From Nautilus pompilius (Eukaryota > Mollusca > Cephalopoda > Nautilida > Nautilidae): a stretch of DNA of 64,000 bases. Numbering within the stretch: the stretch's first letter is position 1; every line of letters begins with the position of its first letter. Under the pieces are notes generated by a model. The model was not told where the DNA came from. It searched no databases and saw nothing but the letters and a program-made list of their open reading frames with translations. Positions 47,683-62,600 of the stretch are shown here, piece after piece. The stretch covers positions 268,501 through 332,500 of the forward strand of contig JACATO010001438.1 in assembly GCA_018389105.1 (NCBI GenBank), in the 5' to 3' direction. The position numbers and the translations under genes are program-made.

Positions 47683-50600
47683 GTGAGTGAGCGCTATGTA
47701 CACGTGGGTGCGTTCGGGGATTTCTCGCCGTATCTGTTTGCGCGATTGCGGGAGACTAATGATTGAGTTTGTTTTCTTCTTTACAGAGCGCAGACATCTT
47801 GAAGTTATTTGCTCAAAAGGTGACCACCTCCAGCGTGAAGGAGAGGCGGAACATCCTGGCCCAGGTGTCCAGTTGCGCCTGCAGCAAAGGTCGGTTAACA
47901 GTGAACTTTTGCCTTTAAAATTCTCGGTACGGACGGTGAGTTCGATCCTGCGGCGGATTGTCGCCCAGTTCCCGTCCTTTGTGCTTGTCAGAAGGCAGCG
48001 AGCGAGACGAGGTCGTATTTACAAACCCGCTTGCTTGATTAAACACGTTGCTATTACACCGATCGGGGCAGTTCGCACACACACACACACACACAACTCA
48101 TAAGTAGACTGGAAGAGAACTAAATTTTAAAATAAAGGTGGTGGTTGGGGGGGAAACGTGAATCCTGCAGCTGCTGTAACTGTCCAAACGGTAGACGTAG
48201 TCTGGTACACCGCGTGAAGCCATCTTCACTTCACAGATACATTGTTGTACTGTTCAGGTTTACACTGGTGGCGGATCCCGGTTTCCGATTTCCACTTAGA
48301 TGATGCTTGGGAGCTAGCGATTGAAAGTCACTGGTTATTAAGGTGAACTGTGAATAAACCAACATATATCGTGTTGATTCTGATCTTGGAGTTGCAGTGC
48401 AGTTGTAGCGAACGAACTATCGATATACGAAGTGGATGCGTTCTTTGAGCTTCATTCGTATATTAAAACTTCGTATATTGAATGGCTTATAACATTAGTA
48501 CTGAGGCTGTGTTCCTAACCTGCGTAACTTACCATTTCATATTATTAACACTTCATAACCTACCATTCAAATTGTAAACAAGGAGAATTTATAATAAAAC
48601 TAGTATTTTATTTTTTTTTTTACTGTGCAGAATTTTAATTAAAGATGGGCATAAATAAAAGAAGCATAGTGCACTGTATAATATATTTACACTTATCGGT
48701 GTAGTTTTAGGTGCAACCATCAAGTTTCATTGTCTAACAAGCACATTAGCGCTGTAAATGCCTTAGGTGTAAGAAAGGATGGAAATTATGTGTAGAGAAC
48801 TGATATGATCCATCGATGTCAACAGTGCAGGTTGCAGCTTTCTTTCATCAATAAAGAAGTCATGAAATGTGGACTGTTTTGTCTTTTCCCACTTCGCACT
48901 AAAAATATAATTGTAACAGTTGATGTCATTCATAACAGCCCTCTCAATGCCACTACTTCACTCCAAATTTGGATCATGTTCTCAGAGCATTTTAAATACA
49001 TTAGATATTTGATTTGAAGCCTTTGAAAGAACTTTCGGTGCAAGGTTTCTCTCAGGAACAATATCTTGAACACTTGTTGTCAGCTTCTGACACTGTTTGT
49101 CCAACTTCATAAGGTCCTTTACACACAGAGCATGTTCAACATGTCAGCTTCACTAAATCCAGCATCATTAGCAAACTTAATTTTAGTTTTCTGTGTAAAA
49201 TAATGTTAAGAATTAAACGTTTGTTATACTGAAACTTTGTATGTCAAATATTTGATCAAGGTATTACTGTATTACTTTGTTGGAGCAGGGGTTTGATTCA
49301 CACTGGGTACAGGTTGAAATTGGTGTCTAGCCAGTGCTGTACTACTTTTGAAATGAGGGTGTGATGAAAATGTAACTTGTTTCTCTCTGCTAATAATGAA
49401 GAAAATATTGGCCCATTTGAATGTTACAGGAGCCGACAGATCACTTAACTGTAGTAGAACTTGGCTAAAAATTGCCTGTCCAAAAACTAGCTGATTATAT
49501 AGATTCTGTGCACTTCACTGCTATAATTATGTAAATATGCTGAGCAATTTAAAACTACCACTTGTGACATGACATGATAAGTACTATCGTCTACAACTTG
49601 TCTGAAGGAAAAATTACTTTGTGCATACAATACACAAGCATTAGTTTTGTGATTCATCACAATTTGCATTTAATGCTTGTCAATCTAATTTAAGCAAAAA
49701 AAACACAAAGTCAAATTTTCACAGTATCCAAGATTTTATTTTCAAATTTGCGCATTAATAAGAAACAGATGCAGATGTCTACAAGTCATTCATATGTAAG
49801 ATACATGTCTTTAAAAAAAACATCAGTAAACCATGCTTGTTCTATTGCCTTGCTTGCAGGTCAATTACATCTTTCTTTTTTCATTCAAGTTTTCATTTAA
49901 GCTCAACATCAGAAAGAACAGACATATTTAGGTGTGCATGAAGATACACATCAAGAGTATCATTAACTAGACTGCACTTGTCATCATCATTGATTTAATT
50001 ATAAGCACTAACAAATCTTTCTATATAACATAAATGTGGCTTTTCTGTTAAATTCTTGCAAGTGCAACTGAAATACACATCCATTGTTCAATTCTTCATT
50101 TGCAAGTTAACTGTAGGATCTCTTGGAGTGTTTCTTTTTTGCTAAAATGTAGAAAGTTGCAACTGTTCTACATTTGTCAAGAATATAAGCTACTTCACTC
50201 ACATTTTTCATGTCCTAGCATGCTAATTGAGATCAGTGAATGGCATGCCAAATTTTGATATGGGGAATCTCTGTCATTTTAATGCTCATTTTGCAAAATA
50301 TTTCCATGGTGATTTGCAATCTCTGGTGCTTGTGGATTCTTTATCTGTGGCACTGGATGATGATTTCTGGAAAAGTCTTCTGAAAAATCACATTTTGAAG
50401 TGACTGATTAGAGAGCTTTTTAATCTCAGAAAAACCAAGGTATTTTTTCACTCTTCCAGTTTCAGGACAAATTTAGCCAGCTCCATCAATTCATAAAGTC
50501 CATGCAAGTATACTATCATATGTAGATGGAAAGTTTTTCTATAATTCTCTGTGACAATGAGGCGTAAGCTATTGCAGATTGGTTTCAGAATGAGTAAATA

Positions 50601-53600
50601 ACGCATGTGGACTATTCAGTTCAAATGTACACCAATTATCCATGCCACACAATGCAAAAAAAAAAGACCAAAGTGCCTCTCTCAGCAGCATTTTATACTT
50701 GCAGTGATGTCTGTGTAATCTCTTCCAGATTTGAATTTAAGAAATGGAAGGACTTTTCCAATTGCACTTCTGCTTCAACAATTTGATTATTAGTAATGGT
50801 GTTTAACTGCTTTTGATGTTGAATGCAAGGTTTTGACAGTGAGATATACATGTTCTTCAACAAGTGCCATGACTTGCACCTATTGCTCACAATTGTTGGC
50901 AATGTAATTTGTCAAGATGAGCAATGCATACAGTGCAATATGCAATCCATATTCAATTGAAACCACCTTTTTTCTCCTGAATTTTGCCCAGGTAAATTTA
51001 TTTTGCTGCACATGTTTACATGAACTTTCAGCTTTGCTCTCATTACCAACTTTGATAGAATTCTCAAAACTTAAACTTATTGACTGACAACTGTTTTTCT
51101 CATTGATGATATCATTGATCTTATGTTTTGAGTTTGTGCTCTCAACTTCGCTTTCACTTGCAAGAATTTAACTTGAACTTGTGAGCATGTTTTGATTCAC
51201 AGCTTCTATTTTTGACTGCTGTGTTTTCCCTGGTCTGACTTGTTGGTTCTCTTTGTGGATTCACATGTGTTATAAAAAGAATTCTTGATGTTGGTTTGTT
51301 TGAATCTTTTTGCAGAGGAGGGTTAATCATACTCAGAATTAAGCAAAACTGGGATGGAATGGGCACTACTAGTTTTCATGAATGTAGTTATCCAATTAGA
51401 ATAACATGAAATATCAAGTTGTGGCACGTTTTTCTAGGCAAATCCCAACTCAAACCTTCTGCTTGCCTTTACGCTGGGGAACTCCCAAGAAAGGTGAATC
51501 GCTGAGATATGGCACCAATGGCGTGATTTGGGCACCAAGTTGATTATCAAGGCCCTATCCACATATGCTATTTTAATGATAACAAAATTTGTTTTTTTTT
51601 TTTTTTTTTTTTTGCATACAGTTATGGACTGTTTCATTTGATATATAATTCAGATGGTTTAGATCAGTTATTAAAATTTTACACAACTCAAAAATTTGTG
51701 GTTCATTTTTAAATCAGTTCATTATATTTATAATAAAAGCAGAAAGAGAAGAGTAACTCATGTTTAGTTTGGATCTTTCAAACATTAAATTTCCAGAATG
51801 TTTTCTTTAATCAGCTGCAGCAAAGCAAGAAAGAGAAGCTTATTTCAGATTTCATGAAAAAAATTGAGATTTGGGCTTTCAATCCCCTTTGCCTTTTTAC
51901 ATGCTACAGTTGAATTTTTTTAAAGACTAAATACTGCATAATTTTATTTATCTTGTTTCTCTAATTTTTGCTTTGCAATGGCTGCCAATTGTAGCTAAAT
52001 GAACTTTGAGGTTCACAGTGTAACAACTATACATTAGCTATCACCTGATTACAAAGTAGCTTAAGCAATCTTGTTACAACTATCATTACAACCACTGCAG
52101 CTGTAACTAACCTTTGTCTAGCTTTACAAATATAAATTTTTAAAAAATGAAGTACAGTGCAACCTCACGTATCCGAACAAGCCCGAAGACAAGCTATTTG
52201 TTCAGATATGCGAAAAAACCAAATGCAGGTGTTGCTGTGAGCATGCCGAGGGTCAAATTCGAACATCCAATTGACACCCTATCTGAACAATAGACGCTAT
52301 GCATGTTAATTGTCACTTGTGTAAACTGTTTCAAAACAATGCCTTTCTAACCCAAAGTGAAGTACTGTATTACTTAATTACTGTAGATTTTCAATGTAAT
52401 TTGAGTGAAAATGTCTGCATGTACATCTTTGTTAACCTCCATTTTGTCTGGTGCAGAAATTTTGGTCACATGATCAATGAGTCTTGCTTGTCATAATACT
52501 GTAAGGTTAATGATGTACATTATATATATACAGTCAGACCTTGTTAAACTATATGACTATATGAATCACTTATATAGGCATGCCCCCCCCCCCAAATGTT
52601 CACTTTTAAAAAGGCCATGTTTTGTTCGGTTAAGATCTAAGAGAAATTACAATAGAACGTTGACAACCGAACAAAAATGTGAAAGTTCGGTTACATGAGA
52701 TTTTGTTCAGGGGACATGTCGATTGTTCTGATACACGAAAATTTGGATAAGTGAGATTGTACTGTAGTTTGGTTCATTAAAATGATTTTAGCAAAAAATG
52801 ACTGATCACTGTTGTAGAATTGTCTTTCATCTAATATACACCAGGTTTTATGAAATAGCCTTTATTACCCATACTAAAATCACTGACAATTGGAACTTGT
52901 CTAAATCATACTGCAAACATGTCATAAGTATTTTTTAACTAATAATGACATGAAAACCACTTTAATCTACACCAGAATTTTGATTTATGAAGCAAAAGAT
53001 ATTTAAAATAATTTGAAAATTGCCATCTTGTAAATACCTTTTCCATTTATTTTCATTATTTGACAGATTTACCTGAAAATGCCATTAAGGGGATTTTTAA
53101 ATATCTTTATTTGACTCTTGGTCGATACCAAGACAGGAGGTCAAGGAATGCCGTGTTACAGCTGGTCAAAACTTTGGCTGGGACATACACTGAAGCCTCC
53201 CTGAAAGCTGTTACCTCAGTGCTTTTGCCTTTTGCAGAGTTACAAAAAATAATTGTACACAGGTAAATTTTTTTTCTGAAACATTGCATGTTTCTTTTAC
53301 AATGTAATGGTGGTTTATTTAGTCTGTAGATAAATGTCCCTCTTTTTCTTTTTTTTTTTGATTTCTTTGAAAAAATTTTAATCTGCAGGAAATTGTTTTG
53401 ATATCTGCTGCAATGGAAGATAAATCGAGTAACCTAAAATACTCGTGTTTTCCTTCATGCCATTTATCTTGCGGCAGTTTTATAATCGTTGCTGTTTTAT
53501 GTTGGATCTTTATTCACTCCTGGTTGCCTCACCTTAACTAAACTATGGACTGATCAACAGAATGATCGGCACAACCTGTTCTGACTTTTCTGTTTTAACA

Positions 53601-56600
53601 CAACAGACTAAAACCAGAAAGTGGCAGCATTTGGAGTTATCCAAGAGAGCCTGAACAGTTGGACAAAAAACTGAGTCATGTCAAGTTTGTAGATAGTCAC
53701 TGTCTGGTTTATATGCAGAAATTATTCACTTTTCTCGGAGAAAGTACTAAATGTTTTTGGTGATGGTTTTGATTCAAATATTTTGATTTGCTCTACTTCT
53801 GCCACTAGTCGCCAGCACTGATTTAGTCACAATTGTCTCTGCAGTTGCTGGACAATCTGCTGCTAATGCAAGTGGACAAAATACTACTTATTGTGTGGTC
53901 AGAAATGGGTATAATTAAAATATAGTGACAGAAATGGTCTAGCCCCCAAGTTTTGTCTTGTATCCCCTATTTAGAACACTAGCCAGATGCAGAAGGGGGG
54001 ATGGGTTGGAACACCAGAAGCCAGCCCAGTGTACTTCCACTTTGTCTAACCATGAAAGTCTCTATTAGAACTCTCCATGATTTAGATGTAGAGAGGGAAA
54101 CCAGAGAGCCCAGAGGAACCCACTCAGCCAGCTTGTCAAAAAGAAACCATACTAGGGAGACATTGTAAACCAATTAAATCCAAACTGGGATTTAAACACA
54201 AAGCCTTTACCTAACAGTGCAGTGGGCCTGCTACTGGACAATCATACTATCTGGCTGTACTTGTGTCTTGAATGTTCTCATGCAATGAAGTACTATTATT
54301 GCTGAATGGTTTTTCATCTATTTTAGTGAAACTTATTGCTGCAGAATGAGGTGTTACATATTTCTCCCTTTTACCTTGGAATGTATCCACAATGAATAAA
54401 GAGAAAATTAGCTGCTGTGTTCAGTTCACGTCCAGCTTCTTGGAAACTGCTAGGCTTTGCTCCTTGCCCTTTATGACTGGCCAACTATTTTTCAGTGAAA
54501 CTACCTGTCCCCCTCATTAAAACTAGTGTCTTGCCATTCTAATGTCAGTTTCAGATGACTGAGCAGCTTTCTGAATCTTGACATGATGATAGTGAATGCA
54601 ACTAGTGCATACAAAAAGATAAAGTTAGATTTCTCCTGCTACTCTTATTTGCTTATCACTGTATTAACCTGTCTTTTACCAGCAAAAATATATCTTTGGA
54701 AGCATTGGCTGCCTTGTCCTGGACCTGTGTTGTTGCAGATGAAACCTTGCAGAATCAAAATGCAAGCACAAATGAAGACTTCAAGATATTGGTTAGTAAA
54801 TGCTACAAGAAAACTGATTATCATGGAAGAAATGGCACAAATATCCAAAAATGTATGATTTTGTTAAGGAATTACATAAATGCTGTACTGGACTGTTACT
54901 TGGGGAAAGGAATTAGTGTGTGGGGGTGGTTGCTGAAGCGTGAGATGATCAGTATTCTTCCATCTAGATAAGATGTTGCTTTTGGTATTACTTTTCCTGT
55001 AGAGGCTTTGAACTTAAAATCCATTTATTGATTTGTCTCATCAGTATTAGCAGTAGAAATTCACTAGGCCATCAGCCTGCATTAACCAAAGCTGAGACGA
55101 GAATGAAGTGTAAATGGATGCACTAAAGTATTGGAAGGAAAAAACGAGGTTATGATAGTGGGTGTTTTATCCTCATGACCTGGAATGTCTGTCATTGATG
55201 CTGAATTAGTTGTGAGATTTTTTTTTGCCAGCACTAATAAAGAAAATGGATTCTGTGAGAATGTCCAGCCCTCAAAACGATTTTGCTTAAATTCTTCATG
55301 GTCAGAAATAAAGAAAGTTTGTTTTTTTATGTTAAGTGCACTATGCCCTTTGCTTGGGTGATTTTTCAAACTTTATCAATAATTGTTTACAATCATTACA
55401 AGGGAGACTACTCTGGCAAGGGCAGCATAGTGCTGCAGTTATCTACTTGTGCAACCTTGCACCACAAGGGCATATTACTGCTGATTTCAGCAGAGAAATT
55501 CCATATTAGGACTTCGGTTTTAGATCTGGGAGGAAACCTTTTTGGATACCAAACAGCTGACCCAGATGGGGGTGGAGGGAGGCAACTCAGGCTTTCAGCC
55601 TTTGCAATCTACCACTGGCCACTGATTTAACAAATTATTTGTGTAATTTTAGTTCTTTAAGTTGTTTGCTTACATGCTAGTCTTTAAACTGCAATTTAGG
55701 TGAGGAGTGTGATGGTTTGTATTATATAAATTTGAATTTAATCTTGTTTTCTTGTTGATGGTGGCAGTAACAATTTATATTAGATGTGGATTTAACACAC
55801 AATTAGCACAACGACCCGATGTTCATTAGAGAGGGAAAAGATCTGTATGAAGGAGAAAAATGGATTGTGGCTGGAGTCGGCAGATATTCACTTTCAGCTT
55901 TCTACTTCTATTGTGGTATTGTTGGTTAGATATTATCCTTGTATGAGACTTTCAAGTGATTAACACGCTCATCAGTAGCCAATTGTCACCCTCCCCCTCC
56001 AACGTTTTTTTCCATGTATGTTACCATATAAATATTAATATTGATGCTAGTTACTGTTTGTTGCAGGTTTCCCTGCAGTGTCTGTTGGTGTATGGGTGTC
56101 TGGCTGCAAGACAGACAGTCATCAGCAAAGTTGCATACAAAAAAGTTTCAGAGGTGTGGGAAAAGGTTGGTTGGTTCTACACAAAACATTTAGTTTTTTT
56201 TTCACCTGTTATCAGTAAACTTTAATATTTTGATTCAAAATTGTTGCTGTAGTTCCCCCCCCCCAACCTTCCTCATTACAGGTTTTCCAATGATTTTGAA
56301 GTAATTGTTTGAATTTCTTGGCGTGAAAACTTTTTTTTTTCCATTATTTAATCAATGTATTCTAAATTTTAAACCACCTGTTGATGTCCACATTTCTAGT
56401 CTCTTGTTTTTGCGGGTTATCAAAATCTATAGTTTGTAGAAAAACTATTTACTAATGTTTAAAAAATATATACACACATGTAAATACACTGAGGTCCACA
56501 ATAATGTACTCACCAATGAATGAAAATAAGGATATTTTGATGAAGTTTTGTGATGGTGAAGGTCTCAGTGTAAACGTATTGTAATGCACTTGTCTTGTGC

Positions 56601-59600
56601 ACTTCTTCTGACATTCATATTCTAATATACATATAATTCACATAATTATGTGCATTAATACATTTATTATATATGAAATGTAAATTGTTGGTAAGCCCAT
56701 AATTATGGCCTCCAGAGAAAGTGGGTAGGTGGGTGGATTGTATAAGCCTGTATATGTTGGACAGAGATTTATGAATTAGGTTTAAACTATCTAAATGGAA
56801 AGAGTACTGTTGGTTTTTCTATTCCATTTCTATCTCTCAAGTATTCATTTTTCAGAATGAAGTCTGTTCACTAATTTCTTTAACTTTTCTAGTTATGTAT
56901 TCAGACTTGTCTAATTTGTCCATTTTGTAGAAAGTGGATTCTCCTGATCTCTATACAGCAGTTCTAGGCCAACTAGAATTCTCTCCTCATCTTGTTTGTC
57001 TGCTCAGCTTTGTCATGAAGTATTTTTGCTACAAGAAAAATAAGGAGGCTATTAAAAAATTGAAGGTGAGTTGCCAGATCAATTTTAAAGATGATTTCTA
57101 AGATATGTACATCAGATTGATGTAGTGGCTACCTTGTTTTGATTCTCCCTGTACTTGGATCATGGCATTGGTTCTTCACTTTTATGAACCAGCCTGCCCA
57201 AGTGGGTTTTCTTTCACTTCTAGTTCTTTCCTCGATAAAGTTGATGTTCATTAGGTCATTACAAAAGTTTTGTCAGTTTTTCTATTATGTTAATTTGGGG
57301 TTCATTTTGTGCATGCTTGTGAAGGTGTATCTAGATAAGTTATATATCATTTTGTAGCATGTGCTTTGGTATGCATTATGCAAAACCTACCATTTTAAAA
57401 ATCATAAAATGGATATTTGTTTCAGGGTTCTGTGTGAAGCATGGATAGAAAAGTTTTTCATGCCATTTTGCTTCACGAGTTAAAACTAGGCCATAAAGTG
57501 AGCAGGATGACTCATAACATTAAGCAGGCATGGGGTGAGGACACAGCAAATGGGCGCACAGTACAGCGATGGTTTGCAAAGTTTCGATCGGGAGATGAGA
57601 GCCTTGAAGATAAGGAACATAGCAGACGTCCTTCCAGCTGTGATGACAACCGTCTGAAAGCCTCAGATGAAGCCAATCCAAGAAAAGCAGTGCAAGAAAT
57701 TGCTGGAGAGCTTGATGTAAGCACTGCAACTGCTTCCCGGCATCTTGACACAATCAGCCAGGTGAAAAAGTTTGACAAGTGGGTGCCTCATGAGTTGAAT
57801 GAACAATAACAAAATCGTCGATTGGAGACTCTTCGCTTGTCATAAGAAACAGAAACTACCCATTTCTGGACTGAATCATTGTGTGTAATGGAAAATGGAT
57901 CCTTTACAACAGTCGCAAACAATCAGCACAGTGGCTCAACAGTTACAAGGCATCTAACCACATTCCAAAACCCAGTCTCCACCCAAAGAAGGTCATGGTC
58001 ACTGTCTGGTGGACTGCAACTGGTATCATCCACTATAACTACTTGCAACCTAGCACAGCTGAAAGGTACTGTCGTGAATTAAACGTTCATCAGAAACTCT
58101 CCCAACAACAGCTGGCATTGGTGAATCGAAGAGGCCTAATCCTGCTCCATGATAATGCTTGTCATGTTGCAAAAGTGACTCTTCGGAAACTGAACAGGTT
58201 GGGGTACGAAGTTCTCCCTCTCCCAGTCTATTCACCAGACCTTTCTCCCACAGACTACCACCACCTTTTCAAACACCTCAACAGCTTCCTCCGTATGAAA
58301 TCCTTCTCCAAGCAAGCAGCAATTGAATCTGCCTTCCAACAGTTTATTGACTCCAGAAATCCAGATTTTTTTTCAAAATGGTATAAATGCAATTGTAACT
58401 TGTTGGCAGAAGTGTATTGATTGAAATGGAACTTACTTTGATTAATAAACGTCACGTTCAGCAACAATGTGAATTCTCATTGTTGCGGTAAAAAAACTGA
58501 CAAAACTTTGTAACAACCTAATAGTTTGAAATTATGAATTAACAGTATTCTAAATTTATAAGGATACTCTTACTAAGTTTATTTTGTTTCATTACTTTCA
58601 GCTAAGAAAACTGGACAAAGTTCAAAATCATTCAAATTCTTGCTTAAAGTTGCAGCACAATTAATATCATATATAGTGTATTAATAATTTCACAAAGTGT
58701 GCTTAAAAGAAGTCTATCAGATTTCCAGGTGTATCTCTGAGAATTAAATCAGATAATGCCATTTTTAACGAAAATGATATATGCATATAATTGTTACTGC
58801 TATTAATTCTTGAATTAGAGAGATACTCCAGGTTTTTCTCATCAACGTAGTGGTGGTAGTACATTGAAGTAATGAACCTCTATTCTGGAAATCTTTCACT
58901 GTTGCCATGATATGGTTGTGATCCTGAGGAGGACTTTTTTGGTGTGGTTATTCTTTGCAGTTGATGTATCTACAGGCATCACCCCCCCAACGGGTTGCAG
59001 AATTTCACTCTTATGGAATTTGTAAATTATGACCAATAATTTCACGATATAGCCCGTAAATTCGGCCTTACAGAAATTGGAGTAAATTTTAACAATTTTT
59101 TTTTAAATCGCTATATAAAATTTAATATTTTTTTTTTTTTTTGTTAAAAATTATAATTTGTTTGGTGTGGATTTCTTGGCATTCGCTACTGCCAAGCGTG
59201 GCATCGCCATGCAGAGTCACTCCCAGGCCTTTTGTTTGACGCCAGTGATCGCATAGGGCACTCGCGCGGTTTATCAAATTTTACCAAAACACTCTCTGAT
59301 TTCCTCCATTAATCGACATGTGCCGAGTACTCAAGAATAATGTAGAAACAACACCCAGATAAAACCAACAAAACAACAAACTCAAGTCAGGGAGAGAAGC
59401 AGGCTCAGCACAGGAAATTTATAACTGAAATAATCAAAGCAAAATCTACTATGGGGCTACGAGACACGTGCAGCAGTGGAAAACTTTGGAATTGTGTTTC
59501 AAGTTCAAATGGCTGTCGTCGGTTCTTTTGCACTTTGATTTTCTTTCTTTTTTAGCTGATAAGGACAGATACTACACTTTGATCTTTTCTTTTCTTCTGT

Positions 59601-62600
59601 TGTCAGTCCCAATTCAGTCGGGGCTGTCCTTCATAAATTGCGTTGTGATCTTAGTACACAGTGAGAAACTTACACTTTTGTTATCGCTGCAAAAGGAAAC
59701 AGAATATTTTTTCCCGAGCGATCGAACTGAATCACATTTGTCCACTCGTGCGGCAGTGTTTTCTTTACAAAAAGGCCTGCACTCCATTGTTTACATCCAG
59801 TGTGCGTGCATGTTTCTCACCCCAGCAATTGGATTTAATACACCATAATGCAGGCTAACTACTTTTTAAATACTGGTGTTTTCACGTTAACTTGTTGTTA
59901 CATACTGTTAGTTGCATTGGCGAGTTTCAGTGTGCAGTACGGTGCATCACCCTTATTCAAGATGACTGGAAAGAGGCTATCAAGGGAAGTGACCGCAGTA
60001 GTGCAAAAAAAAAAAAAAGCTGCAAAGGCATTACTTTGGATATTAAACTTGATGTTTTAAGAAGGTTTGATGCTGGAGAAAAACTTAGCCAGATTGCAAA
60101 AACATTAGGTCTTGCTACTTCAACAATGGGAAAAATCCGTGATAATAAGGACAAAATTAGATCAAGTACTCAAACAGTTACTCCATTAACTGTTCAAACC
60201 CTATTTTCATAGAAGTGATGTGATGCTTAATATGGAACGACTCCTGAGTGTCTGGACTGAAGATCAGACAAAACACAATACCCACTAAACACTATGGCCA
60301 TTCAACAGAAAGCCATAAATTGTATAATGATTTGCAGGAAGAGGAAGGTGCATCTGAGGCAAAACCTTTTCTGGCCAGTAAAGGCTGGTATGAAAGGTTT
60401 AAGAGATGCCTTAATCTACACAACATAAAATTGACAGGTGAGGCTGCCAGTGCTGATACAGATTCTGCTCATAAATATCCTGATGAGCTGAAAAATATTA
60501 TTGATGAAGGAGACTACACACCAGAACAAGTGTACAATGTTGATGAAACAGCTTTTCTGGAAGTGCATGCATGCTAGAAATTTTATTTCCATTGAAGAAA
60601 AATCAGCACCAGGCTTTAAAGCATCCAAAGATTGTCTAACACTTCTTGTGGGAGGAAATGCTTCAGGTGACATGAAATTAAAGCCCCTACTTGTGTATCA
60701 CTCTGAAAATCCAATAGCTCTCAAGGGCTATGCCAAGTCTAATCCACCTATGATCTGGCATTGCAATAAGAAGGCTTGGATGACTATGACCCTTTTCTGA
60801 GACTGGTTCACTAACTATTTTTGGCCTGCTGTAGAAAGATATAGTGCCAGGCGTAACATATCTAATAAAGCATTGCTCCTCTTAGACAATGCACCAAGCC
60901 ACCCAGTAAATTTAAATGATCTTTCTGATAATGTGAGAGTGGAGTACATCCCCAAGAACACAACTTCCTTGCTTCAGCCAATGGATCAAGGTGTGATAGC
61001 TAACTTGAAGGCATACTATCTAAGAAGAACTTTTAAGCAGCTCATAAAAGCAATTGATGAGGATGATAAACCTACAATTATGGGCTTCTGGAAAACGTTA
61101 AACATCTTGGATGCTGTGGATAATATAGCTAAGTCATGGGATGAAGTGAAAACCTCAGCTATGAATGGTTCATGAAAAAACATGTCCAGAGTGCATCCAT
61201 GAATTTAAAGGTTTTTCACAAGCTGAAAGTCTACAGCAAGTTCAACAAGACATTGTGACACTTGCAAATAATGTAGGCTTTGAAGAAGTCAGAAAATGAT
61301 GTGGTTGAGTTGCTAGAGTCCCAAAGAGAAGATTTGACTAATGAAGATCTGATGATGTTGGAACAAGAGCAAGCTGCAGGATAAGAAGAGGATATAGAAT
61401 CTCCACCCACCCCACTTCAGTTGACAACAAAGGATATGGCTAAAGGGTTTGCACTAATAGAGGAAGGTCTGTAAACTGAGCTGTACAAGGAGAAGGTGCT
61501 CTGTAAACATCAAACAACTTTGGATGAGTTATTCACCCCCAAAGCAATTGCACCACCACACTTCATGCAGCAGTCAATATCTTTTGTGCTGAGTTCAGCA
61601 CAATATTTTTATTTATTCCAACTGTATTTCTCTTCATGTTACGTGTATATTATAAATTATTAATGTACTGTATTGTATGTGTTTATAAATGTTTATTTTC
61701 TTCTTTTTTTTTTTTTGGCCCAAAAAAAAATTCCTTAGGAATGCAGCTCCAGTTTCATAATGAAAGTCCATGGGAGAATGGGTCTCGCATTACAGAATTT
61801 TGCGATACAGTCAATTTTCCAGGGACGCAACCCTTCCATAATGCGGGGGATGCCTGTATAATTTTGGATTGGTCTTGAACCTGTGACCTGTTGGTTGCTA
61901 TGTTTATTGATGTCATAATCTGACCAACAGGCAAAGATGCCAAAACACAGCTTCATTAGTATGATGAGGAAAAGGACCAAACTAACTTTCCAACTTCTGT
62001 AAATAGCACCACTAATATTTTTTCCTTTCTTAACATTTAATTCCACAATTTTAGTTTTTATTTTGCAGACACTGAGATACTTGCAGCCAGCCAGTCTGGC
62101 CCAGACATTCCGTGTTTTTAACAAGTATTTTCAGGTATTCATGATCTAGGTGGGCATATTGATTTGTGACTCTGGACACATTGGTTTTTGTGCCACATTC
62201 CACTTTTGATCATGAGACAGTGACAGTATTTTAAAAACTGTGGCTGTTTTAACTTAAAGTTGGTAGGGAGAAATGGTGGGGTGTGGGGATCTTCTTTTCT
62301 CCCTCAGGTTTGTTAGCATTCAGTGTATAAACTTTATGCCTGTTGGTTAAATTATTAATATAATTGTTTTTTTTTTTTATTTCTCAGCCTCTCTTTGTGG
62401 ATGTTTATTTGAAGCAGATTTTAGCCAGCAGGACAGTTCCACCATTCCATGTTTTGGTAAGAATGGGGAAATTGTAGTTTTCAATGAAATGTTACATTTG
62501 GATTAGGCCTTTCAATAAGAAAAGGAAACCAACTAAAACCTGTTCGTGTTCATTAAAATATACATTGCACAAATGGCAGCAGACATTTTGAAATGCTTTC

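Larger units (their letters stand above)
47890..53066 (+). other. GCN1: GCN1 intron 2, repeat-rich and CpG-poor
   Basis: The 5.2-kb intron holds (CA)n at 48076-48094, a possible Tigger-like MITE at about 48400-49271, broken minus-strand open frames at 49.5-51.4 kb, poly(T) at 51592-51613 and a TIR-bounded MITE at 52153-52766. Confidence 0.8.
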
